A stretch of DNA of 64,000 nt, taken from assembly GCF_036345995.1 (NCBI RefSeq), contig NZ_CP107796.1, forward strand, positions 1,488,001-1,552,000, read 5' to 3'. Below are positions 1 to 8,253 of this stretch, piece by piece. Positions within the stretch are counted from its first letter, which is position 1; the number at the start of each line of letters is the position of its first letter. This DNA is from Streptomyces sp. NBC_00557. Lineage in GTDB: Bacteria > Actinomycetota > Actinomycetes > Streptomycetales > Streptomycetaceae. Below the pieces are notes generated by a model. The model saw nothing but the letters and a program-made list of their open reading frames with translations, searched no databases and was not told the origin of the DNA. Made by a program: the position numbers and the translations under genes.

Positions 1-475
1 AGGCGAGCGCCTGGTCCCGCTCCCACATGTCCTCCAGCGTGCTGTCCCCCGGGTCCTCCACGTCGTGCACCGTGGGGATCCGGGGCAGGTCGTCCGCGGT
101 GAGGCGCGGGACCGCGCATGCGCCGACGGCGTCGGGGAGTTCGTCGTCCTCTTCCTCGCCGAAGAGAATGCGACGCACCACCGTGCGGTCCGCCTCCGAC
201 CTGGCCACCTCGGCCGCGAGCGCGTCGAGCCGGTCGAGGAGGGCCGGGACGGCCGCATGCTCGCGGCGACGCAGCACCACATCGAGTTCCTGGACCGCTT
301 TCTCACCGGATTCCTGCGCGTGAGCGAGCAGTTGGTTGCATCGGCCGATCTCGTCGAAGGCCCGCTGTGCGGTGCGCACCGCCTGCTCGATGTTCCGCAG
401 TGACTGGTTCAGGTCGTCGTCCTCGCGGTCGCCCTGAACCTCCGCGTCGGGCGTTGTGCCGTACGTCGTGGTCAC
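1..475 (-). CDS. Hypothetical protein, 3' end outside window
   Basis: An open minus-strand frame starts with GTG at 475 and runs off the left edge; 158 residues are visible. A strong ribosome binding site (AGGGGGA) lies about 6 nt upstream of the GTG. The visible part is acidic and helical (DDDLNQSLRNIEQAVRTAQ, later LDRLDALAAEVARSE) and looks like a coiled coil. No catalytic motif is visible and I do not recognise the family. It is divergent from the RAMA gene and borders the defence island, so it could be part of it, but this is inference from position only. Plus-strand frames over the same bases are shadows. Confidence 0.65.
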   Translation of the reverse strand, partial: MTTTYGTTPDAEVQGDREDDDLNQSLRNIEQAVRTAQRAFDEIGRCNQLLAHAQESGEKAVQELDVVLRRREHAAVPALLDRLDALAAEVARSEADRTVVRRILFGEEEDDELPDAVGACAVPRLTADDLPRIPTVHDVEDPGDSTLEDMWERDQALA

Positions 476-569
476 GCCGTTCCCCCTTTTGTTCCAGTCC
501 CCGCGACTGATCATAAGGACACCCAGCGATCGCCTGACGACACGGGCAAACGCTGGAACGCCGATCACC

Positions 570-600
570 TTGACACCCAACGCAGCTTGAGCATTATTAG
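570..600 (+). promoter_or_regulatory. Putative promoter giving a leaderless RAMA-protein mRNA
   Basis: TTGACA at 570-575 is followed by TATTAG at 595-600 (19-nt spacer; ATTATT at 593 gives 17). The first in-frame ATG is at 605, only 4 nt after the -10-like box, and no Shine-Dalgarno sequence precedes it. This fits a leaderless transcript, which is common in actinobacteria. The area is unusually AT-rich for this DNA. The assignment is inference from sequence only. Confidence 0.45.
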
Positions 601-604
601 CACT

Positions 605-982
605 ATGCCGTCTATTGAGCTCGATGAGCAGACTCACGAGAAGGTCGTGTTCGCCGCGCGCCTCATGGCGTGCACACCGTCCGAAGTGGTACGGCGGCTA
701 GTGGAGTCATGGAGCACCCCCGAGGAGCCCGACGAAGAGCCGGACGGCGTCCGCGTCCACGCGGTGTACCGGGGCGAGCGGATCCAGGGCCTCTTCCACC
801 CGGAAACACGCTCCCTGACGGTCACCCGGGGACCGGGGGCCGGTCAGTCCTTCTCCTCGCCAAGCGCCGCCGCCATGGCGGTGATCCAGGAACTCAACCC
901 GGACCGGTCCCCCAACACGAACGGCTGGTTGTTCTGGCGTGTCACGAGCAGCGGCGACGAGCTGAAGTCCCTGCGCAGGTAG
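605..982 (+). CDS. RAMA-like (DUF4357-type) domain protein
   Basis: A 125-residue protein. Residues 1-45 form a short helical region (KVVFAARLMACTPSEVVRRL) that resembles a ribbon-helix-helix DNA-binding segment. Residues 55-120 carry the RAMA/DUF4357 pattern: YRGERIQGLFHPET, then SFSSPSAAAMAVIQ and NGWLFWRV. RAMA (restriction enzyme adenine methylase-associated) domains are found in restriction and DNA-modification contexts and are thought to recognise modified or target DNA. The gene is the first of a rightward series with the EVE protein and mcrBC, which fits a recognition role in defence. ATG at 605 was chosen; an in-frame TTG at 587 would add six residues but has no better ribosome binding site. 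Confidence 0.6.
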   Translation: MPSIELDEQTHEKVVFAARLMACTPSEVVRRLVESWSTPEEPDEEPDGVRVHAVYRGERIQGLFHPETRSLTVTRGPGAGQSFSSPSAAAMAVIQELNPDRSPNTNGWLFWRVTSSGDELKSLRR

Positions 983-1054
983 TCGGACTCACGCAGCAGC
1001 CGATTCTCCGCAGCCCTCCGGCAGAACCTCCACCTCTCACAAGGACACAGCTTC

Positions 1055-1564
1055 ATGACCACCTCGGACGCACCCGCCACCCACCTGCTGATCATCAACG
1101 CCCACGAGCCCCTCGCCTGGGTCCTGGAAAACCAGCGGATGGCCTTTCCCGCCGGCCGCAGCCAGCAGTCCCTCTCCCTCCGAAAGGGCGACGAGCTCCT
1201 GCTGTACACCACACGCGGCTGCTTCGGAAATCCGACCCGGGACCTCGGACGCGTGATCGGCCTGGCCACCATCACCAGCGAGGTCCATACCCTGGACGCC
1301 CCCGTCGTCTTCCAGGAGCGCCGCTTCACCGAAGGGTGCCGGCTGCGCGTCCACGGTCTCACGCCCTTCCGCGAGGGCGTCGTCCTGCGCGATCTCGTCA
1401 ACGATCTCCAGGTTTTCCCCGACCCCGCTCACTGGAGTTTCCGCATGCGCCGGGCCTCGCTCCGGCTGCCGGACGCCGACGCGGCCCTGATCAAGCGGGA
1501 GCTGCAGCCGCTCCTGAAGCCCTACGGCTCAGTGGTGGGTGACTACTCCCTCAAACGCCGGTAA
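1055..1564 (+). CDS. EVE-like (PUA-superfamily) domain protein
   Basis: A 169-residue soluble protein starting at ATG 1055, with AAGGAC about 10 nt upstream. The pattern THLLIINAHEPLAWVL, then KGDELLLYTTRGCFG and GRVIGLATITSEV matches the EVE/YTH-like PUA fold, whose known members bind modified bases in DNA. The product alone has no nuclease or helicase motif. It sits 72 nt after the RAMA gene and about 330 nt before mcrB, whose product carries its own EVE-like domain. This suggests a stand-alone reader for modified phage DNA. The fold assignment is by pattern and needs a profile or structure search. Confidence 0.6.
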   Translation: MTTSDAPATHLLIINAHEPLAWVLENQRMAFPAGRSQQSLSLRKGDELLLYTTRGCFGNPTRDLGRVIGLATITSEVHTLDAPVVFQERRFTEGCRLRVHGLTPFREGVVLRDLVNDLQVFPDPAHWSFRMRRASLRLPDADAALIKRELQPLLKPYGSVVGDYSLKRR

Positions 1565-1890
1565 CGGGGCGGCCTACGCTACGACAAGGCGCCACGACAC
1601 CGCCGTCCGTCCAGTGGTCGTCACGGGCGGCGGTCTCACCCGCCCGGCAGCGGAGTTCGCCGACAAGGCCAAGGCGTACGCCTTTCACCTGGGCCGGACG
1701 ACAGGCAGGCTGACCCCACTCAACTCCCGCGCTCATGAGGTGTCGCTGCCCACCGAAGCACCCGGTACGCGGGAGCTCGAACCCTGGTGACCGCACAGCC
1801 GGGACGGGACGGGCTCCACCGGGGCTCCCCGTTCCGGCACCGGCCACGGAGTTCCCCAGCCCAGCCCCCGGGTGCCGATGATCCGGCATC
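1565..1890. other. Intergenic gap before mcrB
   Basis: 326 nt between the EVE gene and mcrB. An 83-codon open frame overlaps this stretch but starts inside the EVE gene, has no ribosome binding site and resembles nothing I know, so it is not called. I see no hairpin or repeat. The mcrB promoter presumably lies here. Confidence 0.5.
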
Positions 1891-4002
1891 ATGACCTTCA
1901 TGGCGGACGAACCGGACCTGCAGGCGGCAGCAGCGCAATTCGACCGAAGCACGGTGACGGAGGCCGAGAGGGCCGCCGAAGACGAACGCAAGCAGGTGCT
2001 GTCGCAGTTCCCCCTGGAAGAGTGGGCGACGATGCCCTTGTCGCGCTACGCCTTGGGGCAGCCCGCACCTTCCGCGGACGGACCGACGTACTGCCGGCTG
2101 CTGCAGTTCGGTACCCCGAACCTCGGCAGCATCAAGGGCGGCAGCGCCGCGAAGCACATCATGTACTACCACAACTCCGGCGAGTGGCGACTGGCCGCCC
2201 CGCTGCGTGGGATGGAGCCGCAGGAAGCGTGGGAGGCACTGCGCGGGCAGTTCGTGCGAGCCTTCGAGGCCGTGGGTGCCGGGTACTTCGACGCTGTGGA
2301 CGACTTGGAGGTGCTGCGCTTCGGACCGACACTGGTGACCAAGTCCCTGGCCACATACTTCCCCGAGCATTTTCTGCCCATCTACGCGGCCGAGCACCTG
2401 CGCCGGTTCATCACCCTGCTCGGAGGCGCCGCCCAGAGCGATGCACCGGCCTGGAGCAACAACCGTCGTCTGCTGGAACTCGTCCGCTCCCGCCCGGAGT
2501 TCGACGGATGGAGCGGGCAGGAGGTCATGCGCTTCCTGTACCTGAGATTCGATCCGCGCCCGCGGCAGAACACGATCTGGAAGATCGCCCCTGGTGAGCG
2601 CGGCCGGCTGTGGGAGGAATGCCGTGACGGCGGGGTGATCCGCGTCGGGTGGGACGAGCTCGGTGATCTGGGTCAGTACCAGAGCGACACCGAGCTCAAG
2701 CAGGCGCTCGACGCGCGCTGGCCGCGCAGCAGCGGAGGCAGCCTGACACTTGCCCGGCGGTTGCTCGCCTTCCGGGACCTGGAGCCGGGAGACCGGATCG
2801 TCGCCAACCGCGGCACGGACGAGGTCCTCGCGACCGGCACCGTCAGCGGGAGTTACCGCTTCGAACCCGGCTATGCCGAATACCGGCACGTCGTTCCGGT
2901 GGCGTGGGACGTTTCGCACGCACGGAAGTTGTCGGAGCCGCAACACGGTTGGCGGTCCACGTTCGCCAAGGTCGACGCGGCCTTTTTCGCGCAGATCTCC
3001 GCGGGTCTTGCAGTTCCGGGCACACAACCCGCGCAGTCACACGTGGGTGATCCCGTCATGCTGCCCGAGGACGTCGAGAGCGTACTGGAGGCCCTGGAGC
3101 GCAAGGGGCAGGTGATCCTGCACGGGCCTCCAGGGACGGGCAAGACCCGGCTCGCGCTCGGCACCGCCCTTGCCCTCACCGGCCGGGCGGACGCTCTGAG
3201 TTCTCCGCCTGAGGAGCGCGCAGCCGCCCATGCGGAGATGTTGCGGGCCGGTCGTGTCCACATGGTGACCTTCCATCCCTCCTACGGATACGAGGACTTC
3301 GTCGAGGGCTTCAAACCGGACATGAACGTCACGGGCCCGGGACTGGCTCTCGCGCTCATCGACGGTGTGTTCCACACACTGTGCGCCCAGGCCTCTGCCC
3401 GCCCGGACGAGAAGTTCCTCCTGATCATCGACGAGATCAACCGAGGTGACCTGCCGCGCATCTTCGGCGAGTTGGTGACGCTCCTCGAACTCGACAAGCG
3501 CGGCCTGCCCCTCACGCTGCCCGTCAGTCGACGCACGTTCTCCGTACCGCCGAACGTGCGGATCATCGGGACCATGAACACGGCGGACCGCAGCATCAGC
3601 CACCTGGACGCCGCCGTCCGCCGCCGCTTCGCGTTCCTGCCGATCGACCCCGACCCGGATGTCGTGTCCGGCACCGTCGGTCCACTGGACCTGGCGCAGT
3701 TCTTCGAGTCCCTCAACACCCGGATCGCCCGGCACCTCGACGCCGACCATCAGATCGGGCACGCCTACCTGCTCCGCGACGGCGAGCCGATCGCCACCGA
3801 GGACGACCTGGCCGCCGCCTTCCACCACGAGGTGATTCCGCTGCTGGAGGACTACTGCCTCGGTCGCGCCGACCTGCTGCACCGCATCCTCGGCGGCCTC
3901 GTCGACCCGGACACCGGGCGCCCCGCGCTGATGTCGCCGCAGGACCTCGTCGCCGCGCTGGCGAGCGAGTTCACCAGTGGTACACCGGGTCCCGATGCCT
4001 GA
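1891..4002 (+). CDS. mcrB: McrB-type AAA+ GTPase with internal EVE-like domain
   Basis: 703 residues; the NTP-driven translocase half of a type IV modification-dependent restriction system. The AAA+ domain occupies roughly residues 395-660. It has Walker A GPPGTGKT (about 411), Walker B LLIIDEINRGD (about 510) and the McrB signature MNTADRS (about 561). Residues 228-362 (IWKIAPGERGRLWEE..., GDRIVANRGTDEVLATGTV) look like an EVE domain, a modified-base reader. Residues 1-225 are an uncharacterised N-terminal module. The stop overlaps the mcrC start, so the two are co-translated. ATG 1891 was used; ATG 1900 is equally possible, and neither has a clear ribosome binding site. Confidence 0.9.
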   Translation: MTFMADEPDLQAAAAQFDRSTVTEAERAAEDERKQVLSQFPLEEWATMPLSRYALGQPAPSADGPTYCRLLQFGTPNLGSIKGGSAAKHIMYYHNSGEWRLAAPLRGMEPQEAWEALRGQFVRAFEAVGAGYFDAVDDLEVLRFGPTLVTKSLATYFPEHFLPIYAAEHLRRFITLLGGAAQSDAPAWSNNRRLLELVRSRPEFDGWSGQEVMRFLYLRFDPRPRQNTIWKIAPGERGRLWEECRDGGVIRVGWDELGDLGQYQSDTELKQALDARWPRSSGGSLTLARRLLAFRDLEPGDRIVANRGTDEVLATGTVSGSYRFEPGYAEYRHVVPVAWDVSHARKLSEPQHGWRSTFAKVDAAFFAQISAGLAVPGTQPAQSHVGDPVMLPEDVESVLEALERKGQVILHGPPGTGKTRLALGTALALTGRADALSSPPEERAAAHAEMLRAGRVHMVTFHPSYGYEDFVEGFKPDMNVTGPGLALALIDGVFHTLCAQASARPDEKFLLIIDEINRGDLPRIFGELVTLLELDKRGLPLTLPVSRRTFSVPPNVRIIGTMNTADRSISHLDAAVRRRFAFLPIDPDPDVVSGTVGPLDLAQFFESLNTRIARHLDADHQIGHAYLLRDGEPIATEDDLAAAFHHEVIPLLEDYCLGRADLLHRILGGLVDPDTGRPALMSPQDLVAALASEFTSGTPGPDA

Positions 4003-5251
4003 TCGCACCGAGGTACGGATCGGGGAGTACGGCTCAGCCCTGCTGGCGTACTCACAGCTCACGCCCCGTGACGTCAAGCGTCTGCGTGCCCTGCAGGCGC
4101 ACGGTCGTCTCGGCTTGGACCAGACCCCGACAGGATGGCGGCTCAAGGCCGGTGCGACGGTCGGCCTACTGGTCCTCGACCGCGTCCGTCTGGTCATGGA
4201 GCCCAAGTTCGCCCTTCCCGGCGATCGGCTCATGGACTGGCTGGCATACGCCCTCGGTGCGCCGGCTCCGCTTCCGGTGGCGTCACGGCACTGGGCCACC
4301 GGCCCGGAGGGCTACGCCGACCTTGTGGCCGCGGCCCTACTGGAGCAGTGCGAGCGACTGCTGCGGGAGGGACTGCGTCGGGACTACGTACGCCGCCAGA
4401 GCCTGGAACCGGTCCTGCGGGGACGGTTGGACGTCGCGGCCCAGGCGACTCTCCGTTACGGACAGCTGGACAAGCTACACATCCGCACCTTCGACCGGGA
4501 GACGGACATCTGGGACAACCGTGTCCTGGGAACCGCGCTGCAGGTGGCCAGCGCCCTGACCACGAGTCCCGACCTGACCCGCGACCTCCACACCATCGCC
4601 GACGCGTTCCCGAAGGCCACGCCTCCCGACGCCGCCCTCCGCGCCCTGGACCGAACCCGGTACACCCCGTTGAACGCCCGCTACCGCGCCGCACACATCT
4701 GGTCCCGGCTGTTGCTGCGCGGCGGCGGCGTGACGGACATCCTCACCGACCGCGGCACCGCGGCGGACGGACTCCTGCTCGCCATGCCCGCTCTCTGGGA
4801 GGCCGTCGTCCGGCGTCTGGTCACCGACGCCGCCGCCCCGCACGGCGGGCGCGGCGTCCCCAGCAGCGGCGCGGCAGGCATCACCGTGCGGGGCGACCTC
4901 GGTATCACCTCTGCCTTCCGGCCGGACGTACTCCTCAGCCTTCCCGACCGGGACCCGACCGTGCGCGCGCTGCTACCGGTGGACGCCAAGTACAAGCGCT
5001 ACGACCGCCACGGCGTCGGCGCCGAAGACGTTCACCAGCTCCTCACCTACAGCGCCGCCTACACCCCCGGCGACGATAGGCGTGCCGTAATCGTCCACCC
5101 CCGCGCCGGTGGGCACTCCTACCGTGCCCTCCGGGTCGACAGCCCGCGCGGGCGCCTCGGAAACATCCATGTCCTCGGCATCGGCACCCACGCACTCCCC
5201 CAGGAGGCGGCGGCATGGGTGGGATCGGTGCTGCCGTTGACCGACGGGTGA
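3995..5251 (+). CDS. mcrC: McrC-type nuclease subunit
   Basis: 418 residues from ATG 3995, which lies 5 nt before the end of the mcrB stop codon (8-nt overlap). The N-terminal part (YGSALLAYSQL..., RLVMEPKFA) is typical of McrC, which docks on the McrB hexamer. The C-terminal PD-(D/E)xK nuclease core is visible as FRPDVLLSLP (Asp about 310) followed by LPVDAKYKRY (Asp about 330, Lys about 332). McrC supplies cleavage for the McrBC complex. The partner overlap and intact catalytic residues suggest a working system. A GTG at 3977 would add six residues but lies deeper inside mcrB. Confidence 0.88.
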   Translation: MPDRTEVRIGEYGSALLAYSQLTPRDVKRLRALQAHGRLGLDQTPTGWRLKAGATVGLLVLDRVRLVMEPKFALPGDRLMDWLAYALGAPAPLPVASRHWATGPEGYADLVAAALLEQCERLLREGLRRDYVRRQSLEPVLRGRLDVAAQATLRYGQLDKLHIRTFDRETDIWDNRVLGTALQVASALTTSPDLTRDLHTIADAFPKATPPDAALRALDRTRYTPLNARYRAAHIWSRLLLRGGGVTDILTDRGTAADGLLLAMPALWEAVVRRLVTDAAAPHGGRGVPSSGAAGITVRGDLGITSAFRPDVLLSLPDRDPTVRALLPVDAKYKRYDRHGVGAEDVHQLLTYSAAYTPGDDRRAVIVHPRAGGHSYRALRVDSPRGRLGNIHVLGIGTHALPQEAAAWVGSVLPLTDG

Positions 5252-5274
5252 TTCTCTCAGTATCTCCGCGGTGC

Positions 5275-6396
5275 TCATGAGGCGACCGTATCCGCGCTCG
5301 GATCCCTGACCAGCTCTGTCTCCGGAATGTGCGCCAGCAGCGGCGGCTCCTTGTCCCCCGCGTATCCCAAGAGCAGCCGGGTGCGGGCCCGGGTGACCAG
5401 GACGTAGTACAGCATCCGCAGACCGGCGCTGGTCGGGTCGTCGCCCGCGTCGAGATGGGTGTCAGGGACGAACACCGTGTCGAACTCCAGGCCCTTGGCA
5501 CTCTTCCGGTTCAGGACGGTGACGCCGGGGCGGGTCAGGTCCAGCGTGCGGTAGCGGCCCGTGCCCTCCCCCACGTAGGTCTGGAGGCGTGAGCTGGGCA
5601 TCAGGCGCTCCAGACGCTCTGTCAGGTCCATCTGGTGCCGTGTGTGGCGGAGGATGACCCCGACGCGCTCACCGGGACGGGTCCCGGCGTACTCGGCGAC
5701 GTGTGCCGCCACCTGCTGTGCGTGGTCATAACGGCGCAGGGTCGGTGTCGGGCCCGCACGGTCCGGGAGAGCCGGCCGGGCTCCGCCGATGTGGAAGCGG
5801 GCTGCCAGGACTGCCACCGGGCGGGTGGTGCGGTGGGTTGCCGTCAGGTCGTGGCGGTTAGGGCCGGTGAGCAGGGAGCCGATCTCGGCGAGCGTGGACT
5901 GGGTGTCCGTGATGCGCTGGCACTCGTCGGCGAAGACGGTCGTACGGGCGCCGATCAGCCGGCACAGCCGGTAGAAGTCCAGCGGCAGGTCCTGGCCCTC
6001 ATCGATCACCAGGAGCGGACCGGGGCGGCGGTACTCAGACGCGGCCACCTGAAAAACGGCTGCCCAGTCGAACCAGCCGTCGCCCTCCGTGCGCGGAGCC
6101 GGGCGGCCCGTACGGGCGCGGTGCCAGGAGTACAACCAGCCGTGGACGGTCGACACGTCCAGGCCCTGGTCCGGCCCGAGGGCCGCGGCCAGTGGCTCGA
6201 GTGACTGGCGGAGCAAATTCGAGCGGGTCAGGAGGGTGACCGGCTCTCCGGTCAGCGCGAGCATCACCGCGCGCTGTACCGCGAGGACGCTCTTGCCCGA
6301 TCCCGGTGGCCCGGTGACCAGATGATGGCCGTCGAAAGGGAGGGAAGCCAGTACGTCCTGCTGGTCCGGGTCCAGCGAGAGAAAGTCCAGTACCAA
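5275..6396 (-). CDS. Small UvrD/Rep-like SF1 helicase, third gene of drmAB operon
   Basis: 373 residues, starting with TTG at 6396. CAGGAGGAG upstream overlaps the drmB stop and fits as the ribosome binding site. Superfamily 1 motifs are in order: Walker A GPPGSGKS (about 31), motif II VIDEGQDL (about 130), THRTT as motif IV, KSAKGLEFDTVFV as motif V and YVLVTRARTRLL as motif VI. It is very short for a UvrD-type enzyme and lacks the usual 1B/2B insert domains. It begins 6 nt after drmB, in the position where drmC (a phospholipase D-type nuclease) sits in described DISARM systems. No nuclease motif is visible. It ends 23 nt from the convergent mcrC stop. Confidence 0.85.
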   Translation of the reverse strand: MVLDFLSLDPDQQDVLASLPFDGHHLVTGPPGSGKSVLAVQRAVMLALTGEPVTLLTRSNLLRQSLEPLAAALGPDQGLDVSTVHGWLYSWHRARTGRPAPRTEGDGWFDWAAVFQVAASEYRRPGPLLVIDEGQDLPLDFYRLCRLIGARTTVFADECQRITDTQSTLAEIGSLLTGPNRHDLTATHRTTRPVAVLAARFHIGGARPALPDRAGPTPTLRRYDHAQQVAAHVAEYAGTRPGERVGVILRHTRHQMDLTERLERLMPSSRLQTYVGEGTGRYRTLDLTRPGVTVLNRKSAKGLEFDTVFVPDTHLDAGDDPTSAGLRMLYYVLVTRARTRLLLGYAGDKEPPLLAHIPETELVRDPSADTVAS

Positions 6397-6402
6397 CGGC
6401 CC

Positions 6403-8253
6403 TTACTCCTCCTGGTCCACCGCGGTCGCACGGGCAGAAGTGATCACGTCCTCGAAGAAGCCGGGGACCTCGCCACCGCCGACCACGAGCACCCGGTCCA
6501 GGAGGGTGTTGCCCGTCTCGCAGCTGGTCTCCGGGAGCAGGGCGCAGGCGTGGCAGGCACCCCGGTTGAGGTTGCCGAAGCCCTGCCCGGAGTGTTCGGC
6601 GCACAGCGGGTCGGCGGAACACCAGGCCGCGGTCTCGATCATGCGCAGCAGGATCTCGGCGAGGTGCGGCGGCTCGCCCTGCTGGACCAGGCCGCCGAGG
6701 GTGCCGGCCGCGTCGCCGGCCGCCGTGTAGACGAGCAGCCCTGCCTGGTCACGGTCGGCGCGAGCGTAGACACGCTCCCGCAGACTCGCAGTGGTGTAGC
6801 CGGACTCGAACGACAGCTGCCGGATGAGCAGGTGCGCGAGCGTGTGAAGCAAGACGAATCGTGGAGCCAGCACCGTGCCGGTGTGGGCCTCCAGCCGGTC
6901 CTTCTGGAAGCTGCGGTCCAGGTCGGCCCGGATGCCGAACACCCTGTTGCGTACGGCGATATCGCGTTCCCAGTCAGCCAGACGTGCGGCGTCGAGGGTG
7001 AGGAAGACGCCCTCGCCGTAGACCTCGACCGCCGGTAGCCAGCGTAGGCGGCGGGAGGTGTCGGCAGGCACGAAGGTGGCGTCGGGGGCGACCCGGGTGA
7101 ACCCCTGCAGCGCCCGCACCTCCCGCAGCCGGTCGACGAGCACCACCTTGCCGAACCGCTCCCGCAGGGTCGTCCACGGCGCCTGGTTCTCCCCGGCCAG
7201 CCCCAGGTCGGTATGCCGGACCACGAAGTCGCGGGTGGCCTCGGGCGCGGGCGCGGTGAGCGCCGCCCACTCCTCGCTGCTGAGGTCCGGGTAGACCGGC
7301 TTGTCCGGGGCGGCGGCAGTGACGGGCGTGCCGACTTCCTCGGCCAGCAGGGCGTCAAGGAGCGCGTCGTCGGCCTGGGTCTCCTGCTTGATCATCTCGC
7401 GCAGGGCCAGCGCGTTCGGGCCGTCCGGCGCGCTGCACAAGGCGAGCCACAGGGTGCTGGCCCGCACCCGTTCGGCCGCCTCGCCCTCCCAGGCCGGAGG
7501 TCCCTCGGCCTCCGGAATGTCCAGCGCGGAGTGCACCACGGGGTAGTAGAGGTTTCCGGCGGTGCGCTGCACGACCTGAACGGTCTCGCGGCAGTCGACC
7601 CGTTCCGCCGCGCGCTGCCACGGGTTGCGTCCGGAGCAGCGCAGGCCGTGCGTACCGAGGATGTCGAGGAGGTCCCGGGTGCCCCGGCACTTCGGCGCCG
7701 TACAGACGACCGAGAGAGCCTCCAGGCCCGCGGCGCGCTGTTCGACGCGGAAGCTCAGCTGTGCCCGGGAGTCCCGGGACTCCCGGGACGTGCAGGCCTG
7801 ACGGTCCTCAGGGTCCAGCCGGGAGTGCGCCCAGAACCACCAGTCGACGTCGGAGAGGTGTCCCACCTTGCAGATCTGCACGAACCGCATCGGGACGAGC
7901 GGGCGCCTCGGTGAGCACTGGGGGCACTGCGGAGGCGTGCCCGGGGTCTCGTCGGCGATGCGCCAGCGCCGCATGCGGCGGCAGCTGCCGCAGAACAGCC
8001 AGGTCGGGAACCGGATGTACGGAGCTCCGGGCGCATCCTGGTTGTCGTAGCGGTCGTTGAGGGTCGGTGGGGCCGCGAAGAAGCCACTCACTCGCAGCCG
8101 TGCGGCCAGCCGGGGTGAGTCGACCGGCTGCCGTTTGCGCGGCCAGTCCCCGATGCCGGTGGCGACGAACGATTCGCCCTGGATGTCCAGGACGGCCCCG
8201 ACCCCGAACGGCAGTACGGTCTGCGCCTGGCGCACCCTCAGTTTGCGGCTCAC
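6403..8253 (-). CDS. drmB: DrmB-like DUF1998 protein
   Basis: 616 residues from GTG 8253, whose GTGA overlaps the drmA stop; AGGGAG is about 8 nt upstream. The N-terminus (RQAQTVLPFGVGAVLDIQG) is the characteristic DrmB opening. A zinc-ribbon-like FCGSCRRM...CPQC follows at about 85-115, then MRFVQICKVGHLSDVDWWF. The C-terminal DUF1998 region has HTLAHLLIRQLSFESGY and a cysteine cluster (CSADPLC, GACHACALLPETSC). DrmB partners the DrmA helicase in DISARM and together they form the core DNA-binding unit. This is the middle gene of a three-gene operon. No methyltransferase gene is next to it in this window. Confidence 0.87.
   Translation of the reverse strand: MSRKLRVRQAQTVLPFGVGAVLDIQGESFVATGIGDWPRKRQPVDSPRLAARLRVSGFFAAPPTLNDRYDNQDAPGAPYIRFPTWLFCGSCRRMRRWRIADETPGTPPQCPQCSPRRPLVPMRFVQICKVGHLSDVDWWFWAHSRLDPEDRQACTSRESRDSRAQLSFRVEQRAAGLEALSVVCTAPKCRGTRDLLDILGTHGLRCSGRNPWQRAAERVDCRETVQVVQRTAGNLYYPVVHSALDIPEAEGPPAWEGEAAERVRASTLWLALCSAPDGPNALALREMIKQETQADDALLDALLAEEVGTPVTAAAPDKPVYPDLSSEEWAALTAPAPEATRDFVVRHTDLGLAGENQAPWTTLRERFGKVVLVDRLREVRALQGFTRVAPDATFVPADTSRRLRWLPAVEVYGEGVFLTLDAARLADWERDIAVRNRVFGIRADLDRSFQKDRLEAHTGTVLAPRFVLLHTLAHLLIRQLSFESGYTTASLRERVYARADRDQAGLLVYTAAGDAAGTLGGLVQQGEPPHLAEILLRMIETAAWCSADPLCAEHSGQGFGNLNRGACHACALLPETSCETGNTLLDRVLVVGGGEVPGFFEDVITSARATAVDQEE

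Noticed and set aside
27..510. Three overlapping plus-strand open frames at the left edge
   Set aside because: They are Arg/Ser-rich shadows of the minus-strand partial gene, which has a strong ribosome binding site and sensible composition.
1539..1790. 83-codon plus-strand frame after the EVE gene
   Set aside because: It starts inside the EVE gene, has no ribosome binding site and no recognisable sequence.
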